From assembly GCA_021234155.1 (NCBI GenBank), contig JAJEKV010000011.1, positions 16,176,457 to 16,240,456 on the forward strand: DNA of 64,000 nt, written 5' to 3'. The notes beneath the pieces were generated by a model that saw nothing but the letters and a program-made list of their open reading frames with translations, was not told the origin of the DNA and did not search any database. Positions 19,014 through 33,480 of this stretch are shown piece after piece. The translations under genes were made by a program, and so were the position numbers. The first letter of the stretch is position 1, and every line of letters begins with the position of its first letter. This DNA is from Isoetes taiwanensis. Its lineage: Eukaryota; Streptophyta; Lycopodiopsida; Isoetales; Isoetaceae.

Positions 19014-22000
19014 CGGAATGGATTCCGCTAGTTATCCGCTGCCTTCAAACCAACGTACATTTTTGCCACGTCATCCTCTAAGCCACATAGGCTTGTCCAC
19101 CTCATTGATCCATGACTCCAATAGTCATACATTTTTCATAGCCATTTCTTTCCCAAAAGACGTGTCCTCATGACCTTTCATGTACCCTTTCACCTGCTTA
19201 CATAAACTGTCCTATTTTCCATATTTTTAATACATTCAACTCAAGCGTGGAACTAGAGGTACTTCGGTCTCTGGTCTCTCAAAGGCAGGATGTATTCTCA
19301 AATTCATACGGTATATAATTTTAAGTATCTATTCAATTTTGTATGAATATTTAAGATTCTTGTTTTACGCCATATGCATTATATTTAATTTCATGGTATC
19401 GGGCGACATACGGTGATCAAAACAGTGAAATCAAAAAGTCCGGCGTCTTATTTCGCATCAATAAGCGAATCACGTAGAGAATCAAGAATAAGGAGGCAAT
19501 GGGATGAGACGGCGGCACGAAGAAATGGCGTTCACCTTCGAGAAGAAGCGCATTCTTGAAGAGCGAAATTCTCGAATTTTTACCTTGCCGATTGATTTTT
19601 ATAATCCGTCTTTATTGAGCTTTACTTAGAACACATTTGTCTCGCGAAGATGATAAGGCGTCGGTTTCCATCAGCGGACGAAGATGCTACCATCTAGAAA
19701 AAATTGCGGACAATAGTTGCGGTACGGTTGCGAGAATACGACCAGCACGCCGGAAACCCGTGGGGAGGCGAGATGAAGCACTGGCTGCTATCGCCGCTCA
19801 ATAAGACGGGCTTAGCGACTCATGTCGGCAGCGCCGCACGTCGAGAAGCTTGCAGGAAACATCTTGATTTGGTATGCCAGCGAGATCTCCAGGGAAATCC
19901 TTGTACCAAACTTTTTTCTAGAGATAGGACTGCATTACCAAATGGTGAAAAATCAACACATTCATCAATGAATTCAAGACACTTTAGGTTTCTTCATTTG
20001 AGTTGAGGCCACTCCAATTCAAGTTTCAGATGCAGTGATGAGGGCCTTGGATTTGCCTGCTGCAGGTATTTTTATACAATCTATAGGCACTCAGACAATG
20101 AGGCGGGATGAAGCCTTAGTCTACGTCGGGGTATAAAGATTCTTGTTCAGCCAGATTCAAATGTTTTAATGAGAATTTACCCACTTTTTTATATTTGGTG
20201 AGAACATAAAATACATTATTGGTTAGTTGGATTGAAGTTACTAACAAGTAGTTGACGATGAGTACTGGCTGGGACCCAGGACGCGTTTTGGCTGATTAAC
20301 GTTGAGGCTGTCTGACAAAGCGAGTTTAAAGGGAGTACAAATTTTTACCATGCATATGAAATTCTTTTATGTGGGTAGGACCTACGGTCTGGCAAATATT
20401 GTTGCTTCCTTTTAAAATGGAGTATATAAGGTCCTAGAACTTTCAGTATGTACTACCTAGCAATTTATGTATGATTTAAAAGTTAGAAGCGGTCATGGAA
20501 TCTAATGGCAACTATACTTACTTTGTGGATTTATTTGAGATATTGGTAGACACGGACTAGGAATTTTCAAGGTTGAGAAACAGGCCAGACACGGTAGTAG
20601 AAGTACATGGTATTTATTCAGAAGGCAAATCTCCTCTCATCAGGTTTATCCTTGATTCCCTCCATTCATTTTGACAGAGCAACATTCAATGCAAACTTCT
20701 CACATTACTTAAAGATAACGCTTATCATGTCCCATAAACAAACTTGAAATTGTTAGTGGATGGAAAACAAGAAGCGGTTGGAGTATACGCCTGGCGTATA
20801 ATGATTATTTTGAAGGTTAATACGGGTAGTGCCATCGGTAGGCGCCCCGATGGAAGGTAATACATCATTCGGTTGATCCCCATGTAGCGGGCGCGTACCG
20901 CGGGGCCCGGCATACCTAGTTTGATAGGACGATGCACTAGAAGGTGCATTACTGAGAGAAGACTGAGATTAGTGAACTAACTTCATTCCATGGATCTATA
21001 GTACGTGAATGTTGTCATCTGTCTGCGCTTGTGAAGCCCGGCAAATACAAATATTGAAGAGCTTGCTCTGAGGTATGCGGGCAAGAAGATGTTCAAAGAG
21101 ATGCTACCCAACCCATCACCTCCCAGTGATGACGATAATGGCGGCGGACTATGGATAGCCACTTCCTCTAGTATCCCAATTCCCTGGTCGAAATCGGCTC
21201 TTAAAGATGCTTTATTGGGATCAAATTCAAAGAATGGCATGATGTTGCGGCTTACGAATATGATTCTCTCATGAAGAATGAACATGGACCTTGCAACCAC
21301 TCCCCACTGGGACGTAAGGCGGACGGATTTGTAAGTGGACTCTTTAAAATGCAAATACAAAGCGATGGATCCATTGATGCGTTATAAACAAGATTAGTAG
21401 CAAGGATATTCTCAAATTGAAGGGATCACGTTACGCGGTGCGCTTCCTGCGTGCTGAAGCGTATACATGAACTCTGCACGAGCACAATTTCATTATAATG
21501 GGAAAATTTGCAGTAAGCTGGAATTTTTTTGTTATGGGGACTGTATAGACCTTATGCATGGGTTGCTTGCGATATGCGGTACCAACATCATAGACTATCT
21601 GCGGGGTTACAGCATACCGCACGTCGCGATACGTGTATATACATCATGAATATTTAGAGAACATAATAACTGCGGTATCATATACCAACTTCCCGAACAC
21701 AATAGAGGCCAAATTATGAACTATGTATATCCCACAATGGCATTTCCGGTTTCCTAACACCCCTTCGCCCTTCGCTGCGAAGTCCCAACCCGCATGCGGG
21801 TTAGGAGTCAAAACTCACGCTCACTCCAGCCTAATTCTCTTTCCTTTCCTTATAGGGGTACCTAGTCATTAAGGAAAAAGTAATTCCACGAAGGATAATA
21901 CTCGCGGAAGAAGAAGCTGGGACCCAACTCCACAAAAGCAGATTTGTAAAGCGTGGTAGTACACACCCCTAAGCCAAGGGCATGCATACAAATTTCATGA

Positions 22001-22320
22001 ATGAACTCGATATGTATGCATCGAGGAGAGTGTGCTAAATATCCATCCGCGAAGAAGAGGCCTCAATTGCTGTAGCATCTAAATGGAATAAGGAGGGTTC
22101 AAACATTCTCATTGCAAGTCTCTATAGCGTGAGATGGATTGAACAGCAGGTGGCTCGTGCAATCAAATGAACTCCCGAATGAAGTTGATCGACTCATTTT
22201 GACTCCTTGGTGGGGCCCGTAGAAAAACGCCTCCCACTTTTAAAGAATGGTCCCATAGCTCATCCGTTTCGGGCGCGGGAATTGCCTGGGCATGCCGGGC
22301 TGCTCACGGGATGTGAGGAG
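19014..22320. other. No recognised gene
   Basis: Mixed-composition DNA with only short frames. None of 19704-20006 (+), 20725-20949 (-) or 20983-21360 (-) matches a family I know. I read it as old, unclassifiable transposon debris. Confidence 0.4.
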
Positions 22321-22359
22321 GATTAAGGTCCAATCATTTGCAAAAAGCAAGCAGGATCG

Positions 22360-22880
22360 CAGAAGCGGAGCAAGGAACGAACGAGCAAGTAGCAAGTTCA
22401 AGAGCAAACAACAAGATCAAGTAGGGGAACACGGGGAATGAAGTAGCAAGGAACAAGGATCAAGATAAAGTAAAACGGAAATACAATGAACAAGGAAGAT
22501 GGTATGAGGATCAAGGAACAAGGAAGATCAGGAGCAAGTAGGATCAGGAATCAAGTAGCAAGGAACGAAGATCAAGTAGCGAGGTTAAGGATCCAGATCA
22601 AAATGGCAGAATGCAATGAACAAGGAAGATCAAGTAGCAGAAGATCAAGGAACAAGGGAATCGGAGCAAGGGGACTTGGGATCAAGATCAGTAGCAAACA
22701 GCAGGATAGGCAAACGAGAACTGCGGGATTGATTGCTTGAACAAGGATCAAGATCAAATTAGCAAGGACTTAATGAACAAGGAAGATCAAGTAGCAAAGA
22801 AGATCAGGAACCGGGAAGATCAGTAAAACTGAGAAGATCCAGGAACAAAAGAGACAGAAGAGCAAGCAAGGATGAAAAGT
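22360..22880. repeat. Purine-rich degenerate minisatellite
   Basis: The words GAACAAGGAAGATCAAGTAG, AGCAAGGAAC and GGATCAAGATCA recur more than ten times with variable spacing over about 500 bases, giving near-continuous purine runs on the plus strand. Frames through it are artefacts of the repeat. Confidence 0.75.
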
Positions 22881-25800
22881 GAAAGTGAGCACCAGGTAAA
22901 AGAGATTTATAGCTCTGGGCCCGATAATGTTGAAGTATAATACCAATAATGTTTGGACATAAAGCCACCCAGCGATATATACAATAATATAGCGTATGTA
23001 CAATAATGCTGAAGTATTATGCAAACAATTCCCCAACACGACTATGAAAGGCTCCAACAGTTAGGTAAGTCATTCATCTCCCATGGCTTACCGGTTGAGA
23101 CCATTCTTTTGCTCCATGAGCTACAATGATATTAATAAATACATAAGGATGAAATTTGGATCACTTACTTACAATCCAAGCGAGAAGGTAGGTAGTGTGA
23201 TTGCGAACGCCCGTTGATCCATCTTCTTTGGGATGCGGCGCCATGTCTGGTAGGGCCGGATCTTTTAATGGGGATGATGATGAGTGAATCGCCGACTCTA
23301 TAAAGCCATCAATAATATGTGCATCTAAGTTACGTATCGTATGTGCATCCGGATATGAGCGGTATGTATTAAACACTATTATAAAGATGTAAGGATGTTA
23401 GTATAAAACATAATGGGAAATATAATGGATGTATACGACAAAGCGTGTGAATTGTCAGAATGCTTAAGTATTATAGCAAAAGGGACTACATACATGATTA
23501 TAGAGAACATGGTGAGATTGAGGCTTTTGGCCCAATGCTATAGCCGCCAACAATGTATTTGGAATGCGAGGTCTTAGGTCTTTTGCCATTTTGCATCCCA
23601 TGCATAATGTATGGCACTCCTTCTCTACTGTGATGGACCGTTGATTATGACGTTTAGTTAAAGCGACATAGTCCGACCAGCGGTATTTCATGATACATAA
23701 AATTTACGACCGCCGGTGGTGAGCTACGGATCTAGGATGGCATCTTTATTACGTAAAGCCCAACCGTTGGGTTTCGCCGATCTCCGGACTAAAAGCCATT
23801 TTGAAACATACGCTTCGTAACATGTGCATGAGATCAAACTCATCCGCAAACGGCAATTTGGGCGCCCATCTGGCGGCCCTGTCGAGCAAAGAAGGTCTTT
23901 GAAGCACAGCGGCTTCATCGACCTCACGAATAAATCTCGACTTATTAGGGTTTATAGCACGCTTATCTCTTGCCGACAAAAGTTGATTATCATTTTGGGG
24001 CCGTCCAGGAATACATCTTTGAACACACAGGGACTCTACGTTCCGGTAATCCATAGATTTACTTTGTCTTTACGTAGTGCAAACACACTATCTTCTTGAT
24101 TTTTCTTGAGGTTCCATAATGCTATGTACTAGCGTCTTTGCATGCGCGCGGGCAGGAGATGCTGTATAACAACGGGAGGATATTTTTAAAAGGCGTTGAT
24201 AGCGTTGGCTCACCATTTTTCATCCTCCTTCCGCATTCTATTCCTTTTTTTGGAATCCACTCTTTATGGGTTGGCGCATCTTATATTGCATGATGGGCCA
24301 TTTCCCATCCATTTTTAAATCCAGCGGAATAGCAATGGAATTGGGGTATGGCTGTTAGGCGTTGGCCTTTATGGGGATATATCCTTGACAAAGCCTTTTC
24401 AATCACGGAACTAATCCACAAATATGGAGCGGGGAGACTTTTGCATTGCGGCACTGTGAGGCCAGGCGCTCGAGGCAAAGTTAAAATTGAACTCATTAGC
24501 ATTCGGAGAAAGTTCAAGACGGTACATCAATATAGATCGCCGAGTATGCCCAGCACATCATGAAACCGGCGATCTTTCATCAGACCACGCTGGCTTCATG
24601 TAAAATAAGGTAGGAGAACACATATCGACCTTTTGTGCGGACGTGCATTATCCAAGCTGTAAGTAGAGATTTGAGGAAGAGGATTGAAGGCCTTTACTAA
24701 GGTTGGCACTAGAAGATGAAGGCATCTTCTCTTGTGTACGAAAACTATCTTTGAAGTGGTGAGTATCTTTTGGGGCTTGCATCAGATACGTAGTTACGCT
24801 TCCTACCAGATCACCACTTGTCTTCTTTAAGAGCGGGCGACTCCAAAGATAGTAGGATCACAGAAAGTGATCAACATGAAAGTTTGCGGAGTATGTAGGT
24901 CAAGAGAGAAATGGCCATAAGCCCGTCCACCATGACCGTAATGTGGAGTGCTCTTTAATCAAAGAGCGCTCTTCCTGGCGATCTCCTCTCAAAGCAGACT
25001 TTACTTGAGATGGTGACTTGCCCGGGTAATGTTTGGCCTGATCCATGTATGTATTTATGCGGGTGACTTTACGGCGACGATAATGTGATAATACGCGCCT
25101 TGATACCAATATTGACTCCCTCTGAGGAGCGTTGTTCCAACATATATTACGCGTCGTTTGAATTTGAAGGTTCACGCCTCATACGTATCTTTGTTCTTTC
25201 AATTTAAGCGGTGGTTGTATTTACACCAGGAGAATGCTAATTTTTGCTATCGGCGTCACGGGGCTTCCGCTATTTAAATATTATTGTAAAAAGAGGTAAA
25301 GGTTAAAACTCTTTCACTTGTCAATTCTTTATTTTACGGCACCATTCCTTGTAGCTAACTCTTCTTATTAGGTGGAGGATTTGGAACATTCTCCTTATAT
25401 CGTATGTGGGGATACTCTCGCGTTTCTGCTAATGAAGGTATCAAGCACACTTTAAGCCCAGCTAGTGTCACGGATCTGGAAGCTACTTAGAGCACATATT
25501 GCACCGTATTTCTGGCGTTTTCCCACCTAACTTTCGAGACACCAACCTCCAACTTCTGTAGCGGCGGGGCTGACGGCTCCTAAAGCCATGGCGCCATCGC
25601 GATTAGCCCGACACTCCACTCCCGGGAGACCACTACTTTAAGCCTGCGTGCCACAGCCATGGGGTATAAGCCGCTAGAATTGATGATAAGACATTGGGAA
25701 CCATTTTATACGTTATGTATTTTAATTATATGGGTTTTTGATTGCCATCATTAAAAGAAAATGTCATTATTGAGTGTACCAAAATTCCCTCCATTTTGTT

Positions 25801-26000
25801 CCCCTGTTTCTTAGCTACTTGAGTGGAGCAAAATTGGTTGCTTTCCAAAAATTGTACTTGCTAAACGTTTGGGACATTTCGGAACACTTTGCATATCAGG
25901 TGTGATCACGCCACGTAAAGTTTTGTTTTTCAACTTTATTTGCGGACACTACGTAGTTCCAGTCAGAAATGAATTCAAAAATATACCGAAGCCGGTTCTA
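22881..26000. other. Unassigned; possible minus-strand LTR-element remains
   Basis: The minus strand has several moderately long frames in a row (25175-24900, 24517-24281, 24054-23749, 23691-23464). ATTGGTATCA (revcomp of 25101-25110) just upstream of the first looks like a decayed LTR-element primer-binding site. No gag, protease or polymerase motif can be pointed to, so the call stays open. Confidence 0.2.
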
Positions 26001-29000
26001 TAGTTAAATTGACGGTATTTTTCAAGCTAAATCGATGTAGGTATATAACATGAATATAAACAATGCGTTTGGTTTCACGATTACGATGGTAAAATATTTA
26101 GGGCGGTATCTTGGCAGAGTAAATTTGTTGCTTTGTTGTTCAAAATTTCGCGAATGCATAAACATAGCAAGACCTTAAAGAGAAGGCATGATCAAGGGTT
26201 CAAAGTCTCAGGGAGAAGGGACTACTCCGACTAAATAAGAAAGCTTCAAGTTAGCATGCCAAAGGAAATTTTACCGCGATGATCTGCGGGTTTTCACGTA
26301 AAGGCAGGCTGGAATGGCCCGAATTTTGGCGGGCAATTTTACGGCGATTAGCGGGACCTATGGTAAGAGAGATATGGGGTATTGGCACTAGCGAGGGTAT
26401 GGCTAAGGATGGCAATTGATATGAAGTGAATGAAGAATTCTGCAAATGGTATAGGTTTTAAGAAAAGATGTTATGAATCACTATGTCCCTCTATGCCATA
26501 AAAGGTGTGACATTGCATCACGAAGGTCACAGTGGGTGGGAAGATGTCAAAGCATAGACCCAGATCGAGGAAACAGGATTCCGGATCTATCTAGTGAGGT
26601 GGTGGCGATGAAATCTAACAGTACAAATGCAAAAACTGGGAGAACTGGCCTAAGAGTTACACTGAGGGGACAATTAGAGTTTTCATTAACTTCTTAGGCA
26701 ATGATCTATTGTGAAAACATCTTTAAGCAAAATTAGCGAGTTAAGGAAAGAGGCAAGAGATCCTTGATACATTGACGAAGGAAGGGGAGAAGGCGGTTTA
26801 TATCAGGTTAGTCCGAGAGCCCGAAGGATAATTGGGACAAAATGGCGGCGTGGAGGATCAACAATCAAAAGTAGTTGGGAACATCACGAGGATGCCGCCA
26901 GGATTTCAGCACCTAAAATGGAAAGGATTGAGGATACTATGAGGCAAAAGGAATCAGAATCGCGGGATAGACTCGAAGCTGCTGTGACATGAATCTTACT
27001 TGAATTGAAACATGTAGATGCAAGATTGAAGCTACATCTGCGACCCGAATATGAGCTCAGCTGGCGGGGAGACAAAAATTATGGAACCGAGGGGGATTTT
27101 TAGGATGTTCCTGGAATCATACTTTCTGACCCCCTCCTCTGGAGTCTACAATTCTTGAATCGGATTATTCGACCTTTTTTCTTTATGTACATATTGTGAG
27201 CAATCTTTTGGTAATGAGGGATAAGGTAGTTACTGGACTTATTATGCTGGCGGCTAAACATCCTATCTTAACCCCGCTAAAAGATTTCGTTAATGTTGAT
27301 CCCCATTTGCTCATGGAATAGCAATTTACTGTGAGCACTTGGACTGCTTTGCAACAAAAGGTTAGTAAGTGTACATTTAATTTTACACAATTTCTTTTCT
27401 TATTTACAATAGTTGATTCTTTTCGCATGAAAGGTTTTAGGCTTTACATTTTACATTGTTGAGTATTTAGATACATAGTTTTGTGGTGGATAATGTAGGG
27501 TTCGATCATGTATCACGCCAAATGAACTGGCATTTTTAAAGATGAGAGTTTTTAATTTCATGGCATAACAGGCTGTTGTGTAAGGTAGCTAATTACTTGT
27601 TGGCCAAGGAAGCGTATAGTGTAGCAGATTAGCGGTTATTGCTATTGTTTAACAAAGTACATTTTGAGTTATTATTGAATACTTCGGATATCGATTAAGG
27701 CAAAGTACAATATCGGTAAGCTTTGTTTACATTGATTGTACTTGAGCGATGCATTCCGAGTACATTCGGTACATTTCAACGATTACATTGGATACATTTT
27801 ATGATGGTCAATTATTATCGGATGGATACATTAGATACATTGTCGGTTAATTTTTCATTTGGTATTGCGCGGGAAATTACATTGAGAATGAAACGGATTG
27901 ATGATCGATATACTCAATGTTTGGTAGTCGCGAGGTGATTTGGTAGCATATTGGGAACCAGAGAAAGGGTATGATATTGTAGTCTTATTGTGAAATGTTC
28001 ACATATTTCGCGCCGCATACCAAGTCTTTTCTACTCTTTATTATTGTAGATGGCGGCAAAATACTTGACGCGTTTCTTCAAGGTGTGGGTTTAATGAAGG
28101 ACCGGGAGAGTTTGGGAATGCATGGAGCCACTTTAGCAAGCGGATCTTTTTGAGGAAGGACGAGGGGACGGTGGGGATCGGGATACATGTAAGTAAATAT
28201 CACATTTGATTGATTTACAATCCACGGAATTTAATTTTTCATGTCATGAAGCTTGATATATCGCGTTACATATAATACGAGAGCATATACAGTTAGTTTT
28301 GTTGTGGATTATGCGTGAAGGTTGAAAGTTAAAAGCGGGGAGGCGTGGTTATCTCTGGCGGTGGTACATCTTCTTTTGCTTGTGGTAATGCGCATTTATT
28401 AAACACCATTTTGTAGGTTCTTCAAGTTTTTCTTCCGATTATAAGAAGTTCAGAATTACGCGGGCTTTTCTTCGCGGCCTGAATTCCGGAGAAACCAATT
28501 TGCGGAAACCTATTAAGCCAATGCGCATCATTTGAGAGATTTAAAATGCTGTGAATTGGCCGATGATTCAAGCAGTATACCCATTAACTAAAATTGGGAT
28601 AAGTGCGTTGGGCTTTGGTGACTAATTTATCTGCAGTGTTGGGATTGGTGAAGACTTATGACCTTTATTCGGTAACCATTGAAAAAAATAGAGGATAGTA
28701 GCCGCTAAAAGGGAGAGGAAGGTGAGTGGAGAGTACAGAGATCCCGAAAAAGGACGTGCGCGATTAGGACTTGAGGTTGAGGAAACAAAGGTTGAGAAAC
28801 AAAGGTTAGAGCCACTAAGGTTAATGACATAGAGAAACAAGGTTGAGACGGGGACATTAAGCAGGGGAGAAAGCGAGACAAAGAAAGGAAGGAGTGCATG
28901 CAAAATACAACTTCAACAAAAGGTGAATATTTATTATGTTAATTGAAGCTTTTGAAGTGTAATATCTGAACAATTTATGATGACCTGGGACTGACAGGCA

Positions 29001-32000
29001 TCATCACAGTGCTGAATCTGGATGACGCCAGTAAAGGCCGGGACTACATTGAATTTACAATTCGTGCCTCTCTCCAATAATCACAATCATTTTGTGAAGA
29101 CACAGGACTTGAAGGCTGAAAATAGTTCCATGCCTTTTCCAGCCAAAAACTTCTCTAATCAAAGAAGTGACTAAATATTGTGTGGGTGCACAGAGAGCGA
29201 ATCAACGGAGCATATAGATATATTTGGAAGACCTTTATTTGGGAAATTTATGGTTAACTCTTGAACATCTAACTCGCTTTCTTTGTGGGCGGTATCGGTG
29301 CTTGTGGCTGGGAACTTCGGGGATGAAATGCGCCGATGAGTACGATCACGGATTGAACAGCCAGTTCAAGAGAACTTGAGGAATCATATTGGGCAAATGC
29401 CCGGGTATGTGCTTGGTTTAATCAGTTGGGATCCCTATGCCTTTCAAACCAGTATTGTTTTCAAGATGGACCGGACGGCTATCCTTATTACGAACTTCGG
29501 CTAAAGGATAATGCCGAGGGTGGACACGAGGGATGGTTATGATGTAAGTGCACTCTTGTGTAATTGATGTAATGACTTCGCCAGATTACGATGTTATTTT
29601 CTATTGCGGACTTCGCTGAATATCATTACGGCATTGACTAATTTAGTTCGTAGTTGGGATATTTATGTAAAAAGAATTACGTTATGAGAAATTGGGCGGG
29701 GTTTCCACAACAAGGTGACGGCTTCTTGCTGGCATATCCATGGCTTATATGCAAGCCTTTGTGGATGCCCAGGTGCAAGCTAAAAGAGCATGGAGATAAC
29801 GCGCACATTTACTTTTTATACTGAATAGTAGAATTACGAAAACTATTTGTTTTCATTCTTTTCAGTTCTCTTGATTGGTTTGATCTTGGTAGCGGATCCC
29901 GAGAACATGTGCTCATTAGAACTATGATTAATTATAAGAGCCATCTCAATGAAGCGAGGCACTTTACTAGCACCTAAAACAAGAGAAGCATGGTAGTGCT
30001 TGACAATAACTCTTTATCAAATGAGGCCAATTGGGCTTTTTCTTATTGGAAACAACAACAGCCATTTGGCTTTATATATCTTGATAATATGACTCAATGA
30101 ATGGTTGCAATCCCTATGGAGTACTCTTGTATGTTAATTATATTTTGCTTCCTTACGGGACTCCTAATATTTGAGATCCAAAGATTGATTGCAGGTTGTT
30201 CTCAGAATTTCAGGGCCATGACTTATTTACTCTTACAAGCCCATAATTCTGAGAACATGGGTTTCTCTAGCGGACCAACAATGAAAGCAATGCTTGATAT
30301 GCCTCATTTGGTTTGGCCAAGCATGGTCAACTCTTACCTTAGATATCATAACATAAGTTTTGGACAGGCTCTATGAGATGAGCATCCCACAGAATTTGCA
30401 AATGTTATGGAAGAGATGTTAGGGACTTCCTTACACAAAATTGATTGGTAGCTTGTCAAGTGGACACCTATGGATAGTACATCATTGAATATCTGTTACA
30501 ATGGTGAATACGTGGTGTGTTTGGGTAAGCACAAAACTCTTTTCAATAAAAGGATTTGTATGTTTTTGTACTATGGACACCTTTGATAAACAGCGACAAC
30601 CATCATCCCTTCTTGTTGGTTGTTTGGTAGGGTTGAAACAATACACCGATTTTACCAATTACATAAAAGGAGCATAAGTTGGATGACTCTTGGGACATAT
30701 GAGTGACATTATCATCAAGACATGGATGGATGAATCTGGCGAAGATATGATGGAATAAAGGCCCTATGTACAAATACTTAGCACGATAAAGGCTGACCCT
30801 GTTTCTTTATGCTTTTCTTGATGTTGATTTGCTTTCATAACTCTTTTTGAGTTGCAGCATTTAAAATTATATCTATTATTAATATTTTAAGGTTGAGGAA
30901 GTTTTAGATTTAAAATGCTAATAATTTTTAACTTTGTTGTGGTTGAGGTTGAGGAAATGGGATGAGAATTTATACATGGGAGGCAGAGGTGGAACTGAGA
31001 ACAAAAAGGAACTTCCCAGCCACATAATACATGGGCAGAGGTTGAACAGGATGAACCACGCCTTCTACTTTAGGACTGAAGCGAGGATATATTCCAGATG
31101 TACCATTCTCTTGGCGGCAATAGCCATGGCAGTGCCACCAACTTTGCGGTTACATACAGGAACGAATTGAACGGATCGAAGGCAGGACTTGCAGGGGATG
31201 AGATAACCTGGGCAATTCCACAAGATCTATGATCGATCAGCAGGGAAGGATCCGGTTACTAGAAATCTTGTAGGTCAAGCTACTTGACTAGCGCGGCTGG
31301 AGTGGGCTTCAATTACAGAAGGGCCATTTGGCTCACGCGTGCAGGCGATGTCTTTGACCATTCCGGTCTTAGGAAGATGGATGCAGTACCTACTAAGTTT
31401 CAAGCCACCGCAGGATGTAATAGTTATGAGCATAGAAAGAGGTGGGATGTATATTCTGCCAAGGACATGCGTTTTCAAAAGACATTTTTGATTAACTCAA
31501 TTACAATGTAATATAAATCGTATTACTCTGCTGATTTTCTCTCCAACATATAATCATCAACATATAGCTCTGATTCAAGCTATTCGGATCATGCTTAACT
31601 TGTTTCAGGCGGGAACTTCCATTATATCGTTTTATGGTAGGAGCGTTACATAAGGCTACGAAGCACCCTTCACCTTATGATTTACTTTTTTAAAGCCCGA
31701 CTTTGCTCCAATAGACTCTACTGCGCGAATGCAAGAACTTGCGCCATCCAATAGCGCTGCCGCTGAAGTGACTTGAGCAATTTTGTGGTAAACGGATATG
31801 ACTGTTTCATTTTGTATGAGTGATAATTTACCAATAAGTCAATAACATTTTCATGCAGCTCGTTTTGTTTCTTACCAAAGGATCCTCGAGCCGCCTGGCA
31901 CATTTTCTTCATTTCCCCGAATTGAAGCGGAAACAAACATATCCTGCGCGAATCTTCAGCTCTTCATTTTTATTTGCAAAGCGGCGTTTCTCAAATTACT

Positions 32001-32150
32001 CCGCGTGGTACTTTTCGAGGAAGTTTTAGCGCCTTTAGATACCCAGCCCGCGAGGAGGATGGACTCACAAAATATTTCAAAATTTAAGCCCATGGCATTT
32101 AAAACAAGATAATGACCACCGCGGTACTAGGGTAAGACCCGTTGGACTTA
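26001..32150. other. No recognised gene
   Basis: Mostly AT-leaning with short frames. At about 26880-27080 a plus-strand frame reads as a charged, helix-prone stretch (APKMERIEDTMRQKESESRD). At 29461-29545 another reads FQDGPDGYPYYELRLKDN. Both break within about 30 codons and match nothing I know. Repeats of an AGGTTGAGAAACAAAGG phrase occur at 28768-28845. Confidence 0.3.
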
Positions 32151-33480
32151 TAGAAGCTATAACGTACGATTTTGACCACCGGAAAGAGGTTGCACATGGT
32201 GGTTCCTATCAATATCGGCTGTACTTCGATTATACTCTGTCAGCATTAGATTGCTCCACCAGAACAACTTCAATCGTGGCCTTTCAAATCTACATGAGCT
32301 ATAGCTGTTGGTACGCAAATTACTGCGCGGCGCGGGACTCTCATGCGTATTCACCTTTTCCATGCGTTTGGAGAACCAGAAGTAGTTCCATTGTAGCAAT
32401 TGCGCCATATTCAACGCGTGCGTGTGATATGGGCTGCTACGGACTTGTATTGTCGGAATATCGAGGGCCACACAATATGATCTTGTATGAAAGGTCGCCA
32501 TTTCCTCTTCGTGTTTTAGATGAAGCTTAAATTTTACGTGTTGGCGCAAATGTGTCATGATTTCTACGTATTGAAATGCTGATGAAACGATCTTTGTAGG
32601 AATACCATTTACGCCCGGCATAGTATCTGTACCATTATAATGCAACGAATGCATTCCAAACTATTACGTGAACCTACTTTGAAAGGCTTCGTATGGAATT
32701 TTACGCAAAATCAACCAGCGATATCAGCTGAATATCTCGGGTTTTTACGAACACATGCCGGAATTCGCCCTTTTTGCGGTGGTACAAAGTTGTGATGAAT
32801 AAATATGCTGTATGACCCAAACATAGCATCAACATTCTGGGACCCGCATTGTTGCATGCTTCCACCCAAATACAGAGCCTTCTTGAGACTCCTTTTAGAC
32901 TTCTCATCACAGGATACATATTTGCCAATTGGCTTTGCAATATGTTTTCGGTTTCTTTTGGACACAAGCGTATTTACGCTGCTACCGATTCTTACAATCA
33001 CTTATACAGCCTACATTTAATTTATTGCCACTGCGTCATTTCTCATTTTTGTTTGGACAACCAAACCATACTCACTCCATAGAGTGGCATTACGGTATAG
33101 CAATGCTTGTGGGCAAATTTCATGTTTGGTGGCGACAAACTTTACATTCAAACTACAATTTGATGAAGCAAGCCTCGCGAATTAAATGCAACTTCACGAG
33201 TGCATGTGACGACACTGGCACAACATGTGTTTCTTTCCGCACTAGCTTCGCACATGGGTTTTGAGTATTGAACAATCACGATGCACCAATGTACCTCACG
33301 GGTGTTTGAACTCCCGCAGTTAGGGTAGGCTGCGGCTGTGCATTCAGGATCATCATAGTTAATAAAGATTTGTACGGTGGGTGTCTGCGGATCAGATAAC
33401 CGCGCTGTAAATGTACTAATATGTACTCAGTTATTACTAAATACGTTCTTGCCTTACTCACTTAGCCTTCCATATATACC
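32151..33480. other. Two unassigned minus-strand frames
   Basis: A 165-codon frame (32654-32157) and a 96-codon frame (33001-32711) lie on the minus strand. The second has KPIGKYVSCDEKSK and GRIPACVRKNP, faintly reminiscent of piggyBac-type transposases, but the surrounding motifs and the acidic triad cannot be found. I do not call a gene. Confidence 0.15.

Noticed and set aside
32157-32654. 165-codon minus-strand frame
   Set aside because: No motif, no homologous neighbour, and a competing 84-codon frame on the other strand. Treated as a chance frame.
32711-33001. Minus-strand frame with KPIGKYVSCDEKSK and ACVRKNP, resembling a piggyBac-type transposase
   Set aside because: Only two short phrases look similar, the catalytic aspartates cannot be placed, and the neighbouring frames do not continue the family pattern.
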